A DNA stretch of 64,000 nt. It comes from Flavobacteriaceae bacterium UBA3179. Its GTDB lineage: Bacteria > Bacteroidota > Bacteroidia > Flavobacteriales > Flavobacteriaceae. The notes under the pieces are model-generated. The model did not search any database. It was given only the letters and a program-made list of their open reading frames with translations, and was not told the origin of the DNA. The stretch spans positions 30,474-94,473 of the forward strand of contig DEXR01000050.1 of assembly GCA_002364245.1 (NCBI GenBank). Reading direction: 5' to 3'. This document shows positions 35,186 through 44,723 of the stretch, piece after piece. The position numbers and the translations under genes are program-made. Numbering within the stretch: the first letter of the stretch is position 1; every line of letters begins with the position of its first letter.

Positions 35186-38100
35186 TTACCCAACTATATT
35201 TACAATTTTACCCGGCACCACAATTACCTTTTTAGGCGTACGACCATCGAGGTAATGTGCTGTTTTCTCATGTGCCATTACGGCAGCCTCAATATCATCT
35301 TTGCTCATATCTAATGGCAATTCTAACGTAAAGCGCATTTTTCCGTTAAAAGAAATTGGGTATTCCTTACTGCTTTCAACCAAGTGTTTTTCTTCAAACT
35401 TTGGGAAGGGCGCCGTAGCAATACTTTCGGTATGTCCTAACAAGCTCCACAGTTCTTCTGAAATATGTGGTGCATACGGTGAAATCAACACAGTTAATGG
35501 CTCTAACACCTCTCGGCTTATACATTTTTGAGCAGTCAATTCGTTTACTGCAATCATAAAGGTAGAAACTGATGTATTAAAGCTGAAGTTCTCAATATCT
35601 TCTTCTACTTTCTTAATGGTTTTATGCAGCGTTTTTAAGCTGTCTTTGGAGGCGGAATCGTCGGTAACATTAAAGTTACCTTCGGCTCCGGTATGATATA
35701 GTTTCCATAATTTTTTAAGGAAATTGTGCACCCCACTAATTCCAGCAGTATTCCAAGGTTTAGCTTGTTCTAAAGGTCCCAAGAACATCTCGTACATACG
35801 TAAGGTATCGGCGCCGTAGTCTTCACAAATAACATCGGGATTGACCACGTTGTATTTGGATTTTGACATTTTCTCGACTTCGCGAGAGACTTTAAAGGTT
35901 CCGTCTTGTTCTTTAATGTATTCAGCTTCTTTAAATTCTGGTCTAAAATCTTTGAAAGCCTCTAAGTCTAGTTCATTCGAAATATTTACATCATCAACGT
36001 GAGCAGGGACATTATCTACAGAATAATATGCAACATATTTTTCTTTATTTAAATATTTATAGTCCTCTTCCTTTAAATAAGGTTTTAACCATTCAATATT
36101 TTTGAAATCAAGAGAATAAGATTGACTTAGCAAAATGGGTTTATCAAACTCAATTACTTTTTCAATAGAATTTTTTATACTATTAAACCAACTTTTAGCA
36201 TCTGATCCAGATTTAAGAACAGACTCAGAAATTTTATCTTTTTCAGCAAAAGATATTTTTTTTGAAAACCTAGCAACAAAAGCACTCTCCCCCAAAATCA
36301 TTCCTTGATTGATCAGCTTTCTAAAGGGTTCTTCAACCGGTAAGACACCAAGATCGTGTAAAAATTTTACCCAAAAACGGCTGTACAGTAAGTGTCCGGT
36401 GGCGTGTTCGCTTCCACCAACATATAAATCTACGTTTTGCCAATAGTCCATCGCTTCTTGGCTAGCTAATGCGTCGTCATTTTTTGGATCCATATACCGG
36501 AACATATAACAACTACTTCCTGCCCAGCCTGGCATGGTATTTAATTCCAACGGAAACACGGTTTCATTATCCACGTTGTCATTGGCAACCACTTCATTTT
36601 TCTGTGTATCCCACGCCCAAACATCGGCACGTCCTAATGGCGGCTCGCCGTCTTCGGTAGGTAAATAAGCGGAAACTTCAGGTAAAGTTAGCGGCAAATG
36701 TTTTTCGTCAATTAACTGCGGCAATCCGTTTTTGTAAAACACTGGAAATGGCTCACCCCAATAGCGCTGACGGCTAAATACGGCATCGCGCAAGCGGTAG
36801 TTAATTTTTCCTTTTCCCGCGTCTTTTTGTTCCAGCGCTTCAATTACTTTGTTGGTAGCGGCTTTATATTGTAATCCGTTTAAGAAATCACTGTTGGTGA
36901 TAACCGTTTTATCCTTATCGGAAAAAGCACCTTCGGAAATATCAATCCCTTCAAAAATATTCGGAATCGGGATATCAAAATGACGTGCAAAATCGTAATC
37001 ACGTTGATCGCCACAGGGAACGCTCATCACAGCACCCGTTCCGTAGCCTGCTAATACGTAATCACCAATCCAAATAGGAATGGATTCTCCACTAAAAGGA
37101 TGCTCAGCATACGCTCCAGTAAATACTCCCGAAATGGTTTTTACATCGGCCATCCGTTCGCGTTCGCTACGTTTTGCTGTCGCTTCAATGTAAGCTTCTA
37201 CATCAGCTTTTTGAGCCTCCGTTGTTATTTTTGACACCAAATCGTGCTCTGGTGCCAACGTCATAAAACTAACGCCAAAAATCGTATCTGGTCGTGTGGT
37301 AAAGACTTCAATAGTTTCGTCGTAATCTTTTACATCAAACGTCACACTTGACCCTTCACTTCTACCAATCCAGTTGGTTTGTGAATCTTTAAGCGGCTGT
37401 GGCCAATCAATGCCGTCCAATCCATCTAACAAGCGCTGTGCATACGCAGTGATGCGCATACTCCATTGCTTCATTTTTTTACGAACAACTGGATAGCCAC
37501 CTCGTTCGGAAACGCCGTTTACAATTTCATCGTTTGCTAACACCGTTCCTAACTGCGGACACCAGTTTACTTCGGTTTCGGCCAAATAGGTTAATCTATA
37601 TTGTAATAGTATTTTTTGTTGTTTTTCAGAAGAGAACGCGTTCCATTCTTCGGAAGAAAAAGGTTCTACATCACTATCGCAGGCTGCATTTACCGTTGTA
37701 TTTCCTTTGGAAATAAAGATTTCTTCTAATGCTGAAATCGGCTTCGCCTTATCAGCTTCATAATCGTACCAACTTTCAAAAAGCTGCATAAAAATCCACT
37801 GCGTCCATTTGTAATATTCTGGATTTGATGTCCGAACTTCACGGCTCCAATCGAATGAAAAACCAATTTTATCTAATTGCTCACGGTACCGAGCTATGTT
37901 TTCTTTGGTGGTCTTTTTAGGATGTTGCCCAGTTTGAATGGCGTATTGCTCTGCTGGTAATCCAAAACTATCATACCCTTGCGGATGCAATACATTAAAC
38001 CCTTTATGGCGTTTGTAGCGCGCATAAATATCACTGGCTATGTACCCCAGCGGATGCCCAACGTGTAGCCCGGCACCAGAAGGATAGGGAAACATATCCA

Positions 38101-38209
38101 GCACGTAATATTTGGGTTTTTCGCTATTATTTTTAGCTTGGAAGGTTTGGTTCTTGGCCCAATATTCCTGCCATTTGTCTTCAATTTTATTAAAGTCGTA
38201 TTTGCTCAT
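35186..38209 (-). CDS. leuS: Leucyl-tRNA synthetase with enlarged leucine-specific insertion
   Basis: A 1007-residue class I synthetase. The HIGH-type motif is HVGH at 49-52, the CP1 editing domain contains [20 protein letters not shown], and the KMSKS-type loop is EKMSKSKYN. It is longer than the E. coli enzyme (860). Much of the excess lies between NQGMILGE and KMSKS, at about 35880-36285, as a charged, AT-rich stretch of about 130 residues. The reaction charges tRNA-Leu and edits mischarged product. Its promoter is well formed. Confidence 0.96.
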   Translation of the reverse strand: MSKYDFNKIEDKWQEYWAKNQTFQAKNNSEKPKYYVLDMFPYPSGAGLHVGHPLGYIASDIYARYKRHKGFNVLHPQGYDSFGLPAEQYAIQTGQHPKKTTKENIARYREQLDKIGFSFDWSREVRTSNPEYYKWTQWIFMQLFESWYDYEADKAKPISALEEIFISKGNTTVNAACDSDVEPFSSEEWNAFSSEKQQKILLQYRLTYLAETEVNWCPQLGTVLANDEIVNGVSERGGYPVVRKKMKQWSMRITAYAQRLLDGLDGIDWPQPLKDSQTNWIGRSEGSSVTFDVKDYDETIEVFTTRPDTIFGVSFMTLAPEHDLVSKITTEAQKADVEAYIEATAKRSERERMADVKTISGVFTGAYAEHPFSGESIPIWIGDYVLAGYGTGAVMSVPCGDQRDYDFARHFDIPIPNIFEGIDISEGAFSDKDKTVITNSDFLNGLQYKAATNKVIEALEQKDAGKGKINYRLRDAVFSRQRYWGEPFPVFYKNGLPQLIDEKHLPLTLPEVSAYLPTEDGEPPLGRADVWAWDTQKNEVVANDNVDNETVFPLELNTMPGWAGSSCYMFRYMDPKNDDALASQEAMDYWQNVDLYVGGSEHATGHLLYSRFWVKFLHDLGVLPVEEPFRKLINQGMILGESAFVARFSKKISFAEKDKISESVLKSGSDAKSWFNSIKNSIEKVIEFDKPILLSQSYSLDFKNIEWLKPYLKEEDYKYLNKEKYVAYYSVDNVPAHVDDVNISNELDLEAFKDFRPEFKEAEYIKEQDGTFKVSREVEKMSKSKYNVVNPDVICEDYGADTLRMYEMFLGPLEQAKPWNTAGISGVHNFLKKLWKLYHTGAEGNFNVTDDSASKDSLKTLHKTIKKVEEDIENFSFNTSVSTFMIAVNELTAQKCISREVLEPLTVLISPYAPHISEELWSLLGHTESIATAPFPKFEEKHLVESSKEYPISFNGKMRFTLELPLDMSKDDIEAAVMAHEKTAHYLDGRTPKKVIVVPGKIVNIVG

Positions 38210-38232
38210 CGCTACCGTTTGAAAATAGGTGG

Positions 38233-38262
38233 CAAATTTACGGCTATTGTACGAAAGACAAA
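38233..38262 (-). promoter_or_regulatory. Promoter of leuS
   Basis: On the minus strand TTTG (38259-38262) and TAAATTTG (38233-38240) are separated by 18 bases, close to the Bacteroidota consensus. The start codon lies 23 bases further on. Confidence 0.7.
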
Positions 38263-38330
38263 AGTTTAAACGTTAGTTACTCGTAGCTTTAAAATTCCTT
38301 GTATTTTTACAACACTAATTCAGCATATTT

Positions 38331-39209
38331 ATGGCATCATCTTTTGAAAAATATCAAAAACGCAGGTTGATTTCTTCTTACTTTTCAGTAGTAATAAGTA
38401 TCTCTCTTGTCTTATTTTTATTGGGATTGTTAGGATTATTGGTGCTAAACACCAAGAAAGTTGCCGATCATTTTAAAGAGCAAATTGCCTTAACCGTTTA
38501 TTTAAAAGATACCGCCAAAGAAGTTGAAATTACACAATTAAAACAAAGCTTAGCCTTAGCTGAATACACAAAAACAGCAGAATATATTAGCAAAGAACAA
38601 GCCGCCGAAGCCCATAGCGCAACGATTGGTGAGAATTTTATGGACTTTTTAGGGTACAATCCGCTGCAAAATAGCATTGACGTGTATTTATTAGCCGATT
38701 ATGTATCACCTTCTCAGTTGGAAGAAATTACAGACGAGCTGATGACCAAAGATTTTATCGATGAAGTTGTGTATGATAAACCGCTCATCGCTTTATTAAA
38801 TGACAATGTGAAAAAGATCAGTTTTTGGGTGTTAGTAATAAGCGGGATCTTTTTATTTATTGCGGTATTGCTTATTAACAGTTCTATCCGTCTTTCGGTA
38901 TATGCCAAACGTTTCACCATTAAAACCATGCAAATGGTAGGTGCTACCAAACGCTTTATTAGACGGCCTTTTGTATGGAAAAGCGTGCGTTTAGGGATGA
39001 TTGGCGCCGTATTAGCGTTGTTAGGGATGGGGCTTGTATTGTATTACCTCAACAAAAGCTTCCCCGAATTACAATTATTGGAAGACAAACTATTATTGGT
39101 CGGTTTATTTGCAGGCGTATTTTTCGTAGGCGTTTTTATTAGTTGGTTAAGCACCTTTTTTGCGACACAGCGATTCTTAAATTTACGCACGGACGAATTA
39201 TATTATTAA
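38331..39209 (+). CDS. ftsX: Cell division protein FtsX
   Basis: A 292-residue membrane protein of the FtsX/permease family. A cytoplasmic N-terminus (FEKYQKRRLISSYFSVVISISLVLFLLG) is followed by the first helix. A periplasmic domain of about 130 residues then leads to three more helices with VYAKRFTIKTMQMVGATKRFIRRPF between the second and third. FtsX with FtsE controls peptidoglycan hydrolases at division. ftsE is not in this window, as is common in Bacteroidota. First gene of a cluster with DUF3098, uppP and truB. Confidence 0.93.
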   Translation: MASSFEKYQKRRLISSYFSVVISISLVLFLLGLLGLLVLNTKKVADHFKEQIALTVYLKDTAKEVEITQLKQSLALAEYTKTAEYISKEQAAEAHSATIGENFMDFLGYNPLQNSIDVYLLADYVSPSQLEEITDELMTKDFIDEVVYDKPLIALLNDNVKKISFWVLVISGIFLFIAVLLINSSIRLSVYAKRFTIKTMQMVGATKRFIRRPFVWKSVRLGMIGAVLALLGMGLVLYYLNKSFPELQLLEDKLLLVGLFAGVFFVGVFISWLSTFFATQRFLNLRTDELYY

Positions 39210-39213
39210 ACCG

Positions 39214-39221
39214 TACCTTTG
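39214..39221 (+). promoter_or_regulatory. Internal -7 element before the DUF3098 gene
   Basis: TACCTTTG just after the ftsX stop and 28 bases before the next ATG may give extra transcription of the downstream genes. Confidence 0.45.
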
Positions 39222-39249
39222 CACCCGAAATTAGGAAACAATTATTAGT

Positions 39250-39510
39250 ATGGGAGAACAAAAAAGAAAAGAAGAAGCCCAAAAACGATATTTTATATTC
39301 GAGCGTAAAAACTACCAGTTTATGCTTATTGGTATTGCGTTTATTGCCTTAGGTTTTATTTTAATGGCCGGTGGTGGAAGCGATGATCCCAATGTGTTTA
39401 ATCCTGAAATTTACAGCTGGAGACGCATTCGCTTAGCACCTGCTTTAATCCTTATTGGTTTTGGTATTGAGGTGTACGCTATTTTATTGAATCCTCACAA
39501 GAAAAAATAA
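39250..39510 (+). CDS. DUF3098 small membrane protein
   Basis: An 86-residue protein with a charged N-terminus (KRKEEAQKRYFIFERKNYQF) and two transmembrane helices separated by the loop GGGSDDPNVFNPEIYSWRR. This is the DUF3098 family, found between ftsX and uppP in Bacteroidota. That conserved position suggests a link to envelope growth, but no function is known. uppP starts four bases after its stop. Confidence 0.9.
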   Translation: MGEQKRKEEAQKRYFIFERKNYQFMLIGIAFIALGFILMAGGGSDDPNVFNPEIYSWRRIRLAPALILIGFGIEVYAILLNPHKKK

Positions 39511-39513
39511 TCC

Positions 39514-40305
39514 ATGAATAGTTGGGATGCCATTCTCTTGGGTATTATCCAAGGGTTTACCGAATTTTTACCAGTTTCTTCCAGTGGTCACCTCGAGTTA
39601 GGAAAAGCCATTCTTGGCGATACCATGGTAGCCGAAGAAAGCCTTTTATTTACAGTTGTTTTACACTTTGCAACAGCCTTGAGTACGATTGTTGTTTTCA
39701 GAAAAGATATAATTGAAATTATAAGTGCTTTGCTGAAATTTCAATGGAATGAAGAAACCCAGTTTATTGTGAAAATTGGAATTTCAATGCTGCCCGCAGT
39801 TATCATCGGGTTGTTATTTGAAGAAGAATTAGAAGCCTTTTTTGGCGGAAGCATCGCTTTTGTTGGTGCTATGCTCATCGTGACTGCGGTGCTACTTTGG
39901 TTGGCAGACCGTGCTAAAAACACTGGTAAACCGGTTACGTTTAAAGATTCGTTTATTATCGGTATTTCGCAAGCTATTGCGATGCTTCCCGGTATTTCCC
40001 GAAGTGGAGCGACGATTTCTACTTCCGTTTTATTAGGAAATGACAAAAGTAAAGCCGCTCGTTTTTCATTCTTAATGGTTGTACCGCTAATATTTGGGAA
40101 AATCGCTAAAGATGTATTGAGTGGCGACCTATCTTCCGAAAGCACAAATTTTACAACACTTGGACTAGGCTTTGTTGCCGCCTTTATCTGCGGCCTTATT
40201 GCCTGTACGTGGATGATTTCATTGGTAAAAAAGAGCAAACTTCGCTATTTTTCTGTGTATTGTGTAATCGTTGGATTGATAGCCATCATCGTAAGTTTTA
40301 TCTAA
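39514..40305 (+). CDS. uppP: Undecaprenyl-diphosphatase
   Basis: A 263-residue integral membrane phosphatase (BacA/UppP family) with two diagnostic motifs: GFTEFLPVSSSGHLELGKAI near the N-terminus and AMLPGISRSGATISTSVL in the middle. It recycles undecaprenyl pyrophosphate to the monophosphate lipid carrier for cell wall synthesis. truB starts at the next base after its stop. Confidence 0.96.
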   Translation: MNSWDAILLGIIQGFTEFLPVSSSGHLELGKAILGDTMVAEESLLFTVVLHFATALSTIVVFRKDIIEIISALLKFQWNEETQFIVKIGISMLPAVIIGLLFEEELEAFFGGSIAFVGAMLIVTAVLLWLADRAKNTGKPVTFKDSFIIGISQAIAMLPGISRSGATISTSVLLGNDKSKAARFSFLMVVPLIFGKIAKDVLSGDLSSESTNFTTLGLGFVAAFICGLIACTWMISLVKKSKLRYFSVYCVIVGLIAIIVSFI

Positions 40306-41004
40306 ATGACCGAACAAGATTTTAAAGACGGACAAGTACTTTTAATAGACAAGCCGCTTAACTGGACTTCCTTTCAAGTGGTTAACAAAGTACGTTGGCT
40401 TATTAAACAACGCTTTGGTTTAAAGAATATAAAAGTAGGCCACGCCGGCACATTAGATCCTTTGGCAACTGGACTGCTTATACTTTGTACCGGAAAGTTT
40501 ACCAAAAAGATTGAAACCTTTCAAGCGCAAGAAAAAGAATACACTGGAACCTTTACATTAGGAGCTACAACGCCTAGTTACGATTTGGAAACTGAAATTG
40601 ATCAAACGTTTGATATTTCAGAAATCACTTCGGAAGAAATTAATAAAGCTACCGAGCAATTTACAGGGGAAATTCAACAGCAACCACCAGTTTTTTCAGC
40701 ATTGAAGAAAGAAGGAAAACGCTTGTACGAGTATGCCCGAGCGGGTGAAAAAGTTGACATTCCTACACGAACGGTGCATCTTTCAGCATTTGAAATTACG
40801 CGAATTGAACTTCCTGAAGTAGATTTTAGAGTCGCTTGCAGCAAAGGAACCTACATACGATCATTAGCAAACGATTTTGGAAAAGCATTGAATAACGGAG
40901 CACATCTTTCAGCTTTACGACGCACAAAAATCGGTGACTTTTCCGTAAAAAATGCTATTACGATTGAAGCTTTTGAACATTCTCTACAAAACCCTACATC
41001 TTAA
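40306..41004 (+). CDS. truB: tRNA pseudouridine-55 synthase
   Basis: A 232-residue pseudouridine synthase. The catalytic Asp51 lies in VGHAGTLDPLATGLL, and the KxxY-type motif EGKRLYEYARAGE and CSKGTYIRSLANDFG are conserved. It lacks the C-terminal PUA domain of the E. coli enzyme, as many bacterial TruBs do. Directly abuts uppP. Confidence 0.96.
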   Translation: MTEQDFKDGQVLLIDKPLNWTSFQVVNKVRWLIKQRFGLKNIKVGHAGTLDPLATGLLILCTGKFTKKIETFQAQEKEYTGTFTLGATTPSYDLETEIDQTFDISEITSEEINKATEQFTGEIQQQPPVFSALKKEGKRLYEYARAGEKVDIPTRTVHLSAFEITRIELPEVDFRVACSKGTYIRSLANDFGKALNNGAHLSALRRTKIGDFSVKNAITIEAFEHSLQNPTS

Positions 41005-41061
41005 TAATCTATTAATTACCAAGTGGTTTTGCATTATTTTACGTAATTTTTCCCCGAAGTA

Positions 41062-41778
41062 ATGAACCTTAACTACTCATACCGATCCCTACTCGTAACT
41101 TCCCTTCTATTTGGGATACTTTTTCTATTGCTGTATAGCATCAAGCTAGGCAATGTAAAAAAAGTGGAGGAACCTGTTTATGATATAGAATATGCAGAAT
41201 TAGAAGAATTACTTCCCAAAGAACAAGAATTAGCGAAAGTATCTTCAGAGCAGGTTGCTATAGAAACCAACCGTGCGTACAATGAAGCGGAGAAGTTAGT
41301 TGCTGAAATGAGCCAAGAAGAATTTGAAACTTCTGAAGAAATGCAAAAAAAAATGGCCGAAATAGATGCGGCTATTGAAAATTCAAATGCTTCTACGAAT
41401 GGAAATGGTTTGCGTGCAGCGAAAAAAACTTCAGAAAAAAATAAAAAAACAAGTACAAGTAAAGCAAAAGAAAATTCAGGTAAAAAATCTGCCAACCGGA
41501 ATACAACCATTAGTTATCGATTGATAAACCGAAACGACTTAGACTTACCCAACCCGGTTTATACTTGTGAAGGTAACGGTAAAGTGGTCATTAACATTGT
41601 AGTAGATTCTTTAGGGAAAGTTATTAAAACTTCATATAGTGAAAGTGCTTCTACTACTGCAAATGGTTGCTTGATTGATAGCGCAATGGAATATGCAAAA
41701 CAAGCTCGCTTTACCACAAAAGCCAGTAAAAAAAGGCAATTAGGAACCATTACTTACAATTTTCCTGGACAGTATTAA
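41062..41778 (+). CDS. TonB-like membrane-anchored periplasmic protein
   Basis: A 238-residue protein with an N-terminal signal anchor (about 9-26), then a long charged helical and Lys/Ser/Asn-rich linker (about 40-145). A C-terminal domain follows (GKVVINIVVDSLGKVIKTSYS, AMEYAKQARFTTKASKKRQLGTITYNF) that looks like the TonB C-terminal fold. Cysteines in VYTCEGNG and NGCLID could form a disulfide. It probably spans the periplasm like TonB, but no exbBD genes lie nearby. Confidence 0.7.
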   Translation: MNLNYSYRSLLVTSLLFGILFLLLYSIKLGNVKKVEEPVYDIEYAELEELLPKEQELAKVSSEQVAIETNRAYNEAEKLVAEMSQEEFETSEEMQKKMAEIDAAIENSNASTNGNGLRAAKKTSEKNKKTSTSKAKENSGKKSANRNTTISYRLINRNDLDLPNPVYTCEGNGKVVINIVVDSLGKVIKTSYSESASTTANGCLIDSAMEYAKQARFTTKASKKRQLGTITYNFPGQY

Positions 41779-41819
41779 TTTGTTTTAAATCTTAGTACCT
41801 TACCCTAAAATTTCTTGTT

Positions 41820-42398
41820 ATGACAAAACAACGCTGTGCTTGGTGTGGAGTTGACCCACTATATGTAGCCTATCACGATACGGAATGGGGAGTGCCCGTG
41901 CATGACGATAAAACCCTCTTTGAGTTTTTATTGTTAGAAACCTTTCAAGCAGGATTAAGTTGGATCACCATTTTACGGAAGCGAGAAAATTTCAGAAAAG
42001 CATTTGATGCGTTTGATTATAAAAAAATAGCAAAATACGATCAGCAAAAAATCGATTCATTATTGGAAAATGCTGGTATTATCAGGAATAAACTGAAGGT
42101 AAAATCGGCTGTAACCAATGCGCAAGCTTTTATAAAAGTGCAAGAAGAATTTGGAAGCTTCAGCAAGTATATCTGGGCGTTTGTAGATGGGAAACCTATT
42201 CAGAATGAATTAAAATCGTTTGAAGGAGCACCCGCAAATACACCTTTAAGTGACACCATAAGTAAGGACCTCAAGAAAAGAGGGTTCAAATTTGTAGGTT
42301 CTACCGTAGTGTATGCACATATGCAAGCAACAGGTATGGTTAATGACCATGTTGCCTCATGCTTTCGTTACGAAGAAATTAAAAAAGGACTCTATTAA
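41820..42398 (+). CDS. tag: DNA-3-methyladenine glycosylase I
   Basis: A 192-residue glycosylase that removes 3-methyladenine from DNA. The N-terminal zinc-binding CAWCGVDPLYVAYHDTEWGVP and the substrate-site LLETFQAGLSWITILRKRENFR are the Tag signature, with the C-terminal zinc ligand region MVNDHVASCFRY. Length is standard. Its stop shares a TTAA with the convergent gene. Confidence 0.95.
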   Translation: MTKQRCAWCGVDPLYVAYHDTEWGVPVHDDKTLFEFLLLETFQAGLSWITILRKRENFRKAFDAFDYKKIAKYDQQKIDSLLENAGIIRNKLKVKSAVTNAQAFIKVQEEFGSFSKYIWAFVDGKPIQNELKSFEGAPANTPLSDTISKDLKKRGFKFVGSTVVYAHMQATGMVNDHVASCFRYEEIKKGLY

Positions 42399-42748
42399 TT
42401 AGTTCCAGAGTACGATATATACTTATTCTCACTCGTATATAAATCTAAAGCTTTCAATGTTTGGCTATATCGATACTTTAAGGTAGCATCAGTTGGCTTC
42501 TCAATAGCAAATAGCTTTTCAAACCATTTTTTAGCAGCACCATAATTATTTTTAAAATAATGGGCATTTGCTAATTTTTTATAGATAAAAGGAGTGCCGT
42601 AGCCTTCTTTTACTACTTGTTCATACACTTTTACAACATCAACATCTTTATTGACATCAATAGTTTTTTCAGTAGAACTACTTTGTGCCGTTACTGTGAA
42701 TGAAAAACAAAATAACAACAGAAACAGAGCGAGGGGAAATCGTTTCAT
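42395..42748 (-). CDS. Secreted TPR-like protein resembling the N-terminus of OmpA/PorE-type proteins
   Basis: A 117-residue protein with a signal peptide (MKRFPLALFLLLFCFSFTVTAQ). Two helical repeats then contain YKKLANAHYFKNNYGAAKKWFEKLF and LKYRYSQTLKAL. This pattern is typical of the N-terminal tetratricopeptide part of large Flavobacteriia OmpA-domain proteins such as PorE, but no WD40-like or OmpA domain follows and the frame ends cleanly. It could be a true short protein or a remnant. Its stop overlaps that of tag. Confidence 0.65.
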   Translation of the reverse strand: MKRFPLALFLLLFCFSFTVTAQSSSTEKTIDVNKDVDVVKVYEQVVKEGYGTPFIYKKLANAHYFKNNYGAAKKWFEKLFAIEKPTDATLKYRYSQTLKALDLYTSENKYISYSGTN

Positions 42749-42856
42749 AATTTGGGGTGTAAGAAATTACTTTGTCAAATATGTTATTTACTTGATTAAA
42801 AAGCAAATATATTCGACAAAATACAGGTTTATTATTGTTAGGGTGTAAAGAAAACA

Positions 42857-42890
42857 AAAACAACTGCAAATTATTGCAGTTGTTTTGTTA
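42857..42890. terminator. Terminator of the T9SS deiminase-like gene
   Basis: A 12-bp stem (42858-42869 with 42874-42885) closes an ATTA loop, with A on the left and T on the right, so it can work in both directions. Confidence 0.85.
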
Positions 42891-42920
42891 AAGTATTTCT
42901 AATTTAAAGTAGCTTATTTA

Positions 42921-44660
42921 CTACAACTTAAGCACTTTTTTATTTACTTGCCCAAACCGTCCTTCAAAAGTTACAAACAAGGTTCCTTTCCAACTCGCAT
43001 TCAATTTTAAGTTTATGGTTCCGTTGGCATCTGTAATAGTTGTACTGTATAGTTGTTGACCTAAAATATTGTAAACTGACATTTCTACTGGGCCTTCTAT
43101 AGCATTTAGGTTAAAGTTAACTTCATCTGTAGCTGGGTTAGGGTAAGCACCTGAAATATTGTTCTCTGCCCATTCTTCAGTAGATAGCGTTGCGGTATCG
43201 ATTGTCCAATATCCTTCTGGCGCTACAATAGGTCTATTTAAAGTTTTTCCTGAATTTGCTTCTGCGTGAATGTAATACTCAATATCTATGTCTTCTGAAG
43301 GAAGGGAAAGACTTGTTGTCCAATTATCATCGCTGCTTAAGGTCATAGGCACATTTGTGTAATCTGTTGCGCCTACTTCTCTCCAATAAAGGTCAGCAGA
43401 ACTAATACCAGAATTATGCTTTATCATAGCATTTATATCTAAGGTACTTCCTGCTTGTGCTTCTTCTATAGGGTTGTGAACAATCCAAAGTGGATTTTCC
43501 ACACCAATGGTATGCGAAATACAATGTATCGCTCCCAATAAAGAGATTAGGTTCTCCCCCGGATTATCTACATCTATAGGTACAATGTTATATCCTGGCA
43601 ACAGTTCTTCCAGATAATCTAAAGCTGGTTGATCTACTTCCGGTCGATATGTAGGCACCATTACCGTTTTATTTACAAAAATCATATTACTGTATGTTCT
43701 ATAGCTTCCCCCTGTGTCAGGGTACGCACCAGATGGACTTGGCGGGGCTGGAATCCATTTTATTTTATAGGGTGTCCCAAAAGGTGATTGAAAATTATTC
43801 AATACATAATCAATATTTTCTTCAATCTGGGGACCATCGGCAACTCCTTCGGGATATTCACTTACTAGTATGGTTTCTTCATCCAATAATTTCATGTGCA
43901 TATCGATATGGTGGATTCCATCATATGGAAGGGTTTCCATCTTTATATAATTCTCTATCCCCATGTAATCAAACATGATATCGTCAATTTCACTTTCAGT
44001 TTTTGAAGATACCCCATATGGATTACCAGGAGCGTTTTCATTTAACACTAACTCTGAAGCAAAAGCATTTCCCATGCCATCACTCATATAATTACCTCCC
44101 GTATTCACTAAATCGTTGGTACCCGATGTTGTCGTATAAATAGGAAGCCCCAATAAATTGGCATGAGCTGTTGGTATCACATCATCGTTAGGTCTCGGGC
44201 GGTTGTAGATCCAATCTACAATGGCACGTTCGCCCACCTCGTTACTGTAAATAGTGTTTCCGCCATAATCACGAATCCAAATACTATCAAATTGTTCGTT
44301 TAAAAAGATAACGTTTGTTAAATCTACTCCTTCAGATTGTAAATAGGATTCTACCGAAGCCTGATTAGTAGTGGTAATAACAACTTTACACTCTTCAACC
44401 CCTGCTTCAACAATTTGCCTTAAAATATTCGGAAAGCTTGGGTCCCAACTTACCACTAAATATTCTACTTCTTCCCATTCTGCAGCAGCACGGACCGGAG
44501 TACTGGGTGGTGGAGTTATTCTATTAGATGTAAACTGATAGTCCGATATTACTTCTTTCTCTGTTTCGGTTAACCTTTTTGGCAATGGCTTTTGCTGCGA
44601 GAATGCAACGTTAGCGAAAAAAATAGTAAGTAATAAAAAGTTGAAGTACTGGTTTTTCAT
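42921..44660 (-). CDS. Secreted peptidylarginine/agmatine deiminase-like enzyme with T9SS sorting domain
   Basis: A 579-residue secreted protein with a signal peptide (1-21). The deiminase domain spans about 50-390: IWIRDYGGN with Asp131, NRPRPNDD with Arg154 and Arg156, NTGGNYMSDG, HHIDMHM with His251 and Asp253, and GAIHCISHTIG with Cys380. These match the guanidino-modifying fold, and the Cys, His and Asp catalytic set is complete. A beta-sandwich domain (about 405-480) precedes a T9SS sorting domain with AYPNPATDEVNFNL and MSVYNILGQQLY. Known relatives convert arginine side chains or agmatine to citrulline products. Which one applies here is uncertain. Confidence 0.88.
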   Translation of the reverse strand: MKNQYFNFLLLTIFFANVAFSQQKPLPKRLTETEKEVISDYQFTSNRITPPPSTPVRAAAEWEEVEYLVVSWDPSFPNILRQIVEAGVEECKVVITTTNQASVESYLQSEGVDLTNVIFLNEQFDSIWIRDYGGNTIYSNEVGERAIVDWIYNRPRPNDDVIPTAHANLLGLPIYTTTSGTNDLVNTGGNYMSDGMGNAFASELVLNENAPGNPYGVSSKTESEIDDIMFDYMGIENYIKMETLPYDGIHHIDMHMKLLDEETILVSEYPEGVADGPQIEENIDYVLNNFQSPFGTPYKIKWIPAPPSPSGAYPDTGGSYRTYSNMIFVNKTVMVPTYRPEVDQPALDYLEELLPGYNIVPIDVDNPGENLISLLGAIHCISHTIGVENPLWIVHNPIEEAQAGSTLDINAMIKHNSGISSADLYWREVGATDYTNVPMTLSSDDNWTTSLSLPSEDIDIEYYIHAEANSGKTLNRPIVAPEGYWTIDTATLSTEEWAENNISGAYPNPATDEVNFNLNAIEGPVEMSVYNILGQQLYSTTITDANGTINLKLNASWKGTLFVTFEGRFGQVNKKVLKL

Positions 44661-44723
44661 AATATATAATTAATAACACGAAGATACTTTTTTAAAACAT
44701 AAGAATAAAACAGCCATAACCCT

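Noticed and set aside
39741-40238. Minus-strand open frame of 165 codons inside uppP
   Set aside because: The plus-strand uppP has all family motifs. The antisense frame has no recognisable domain.
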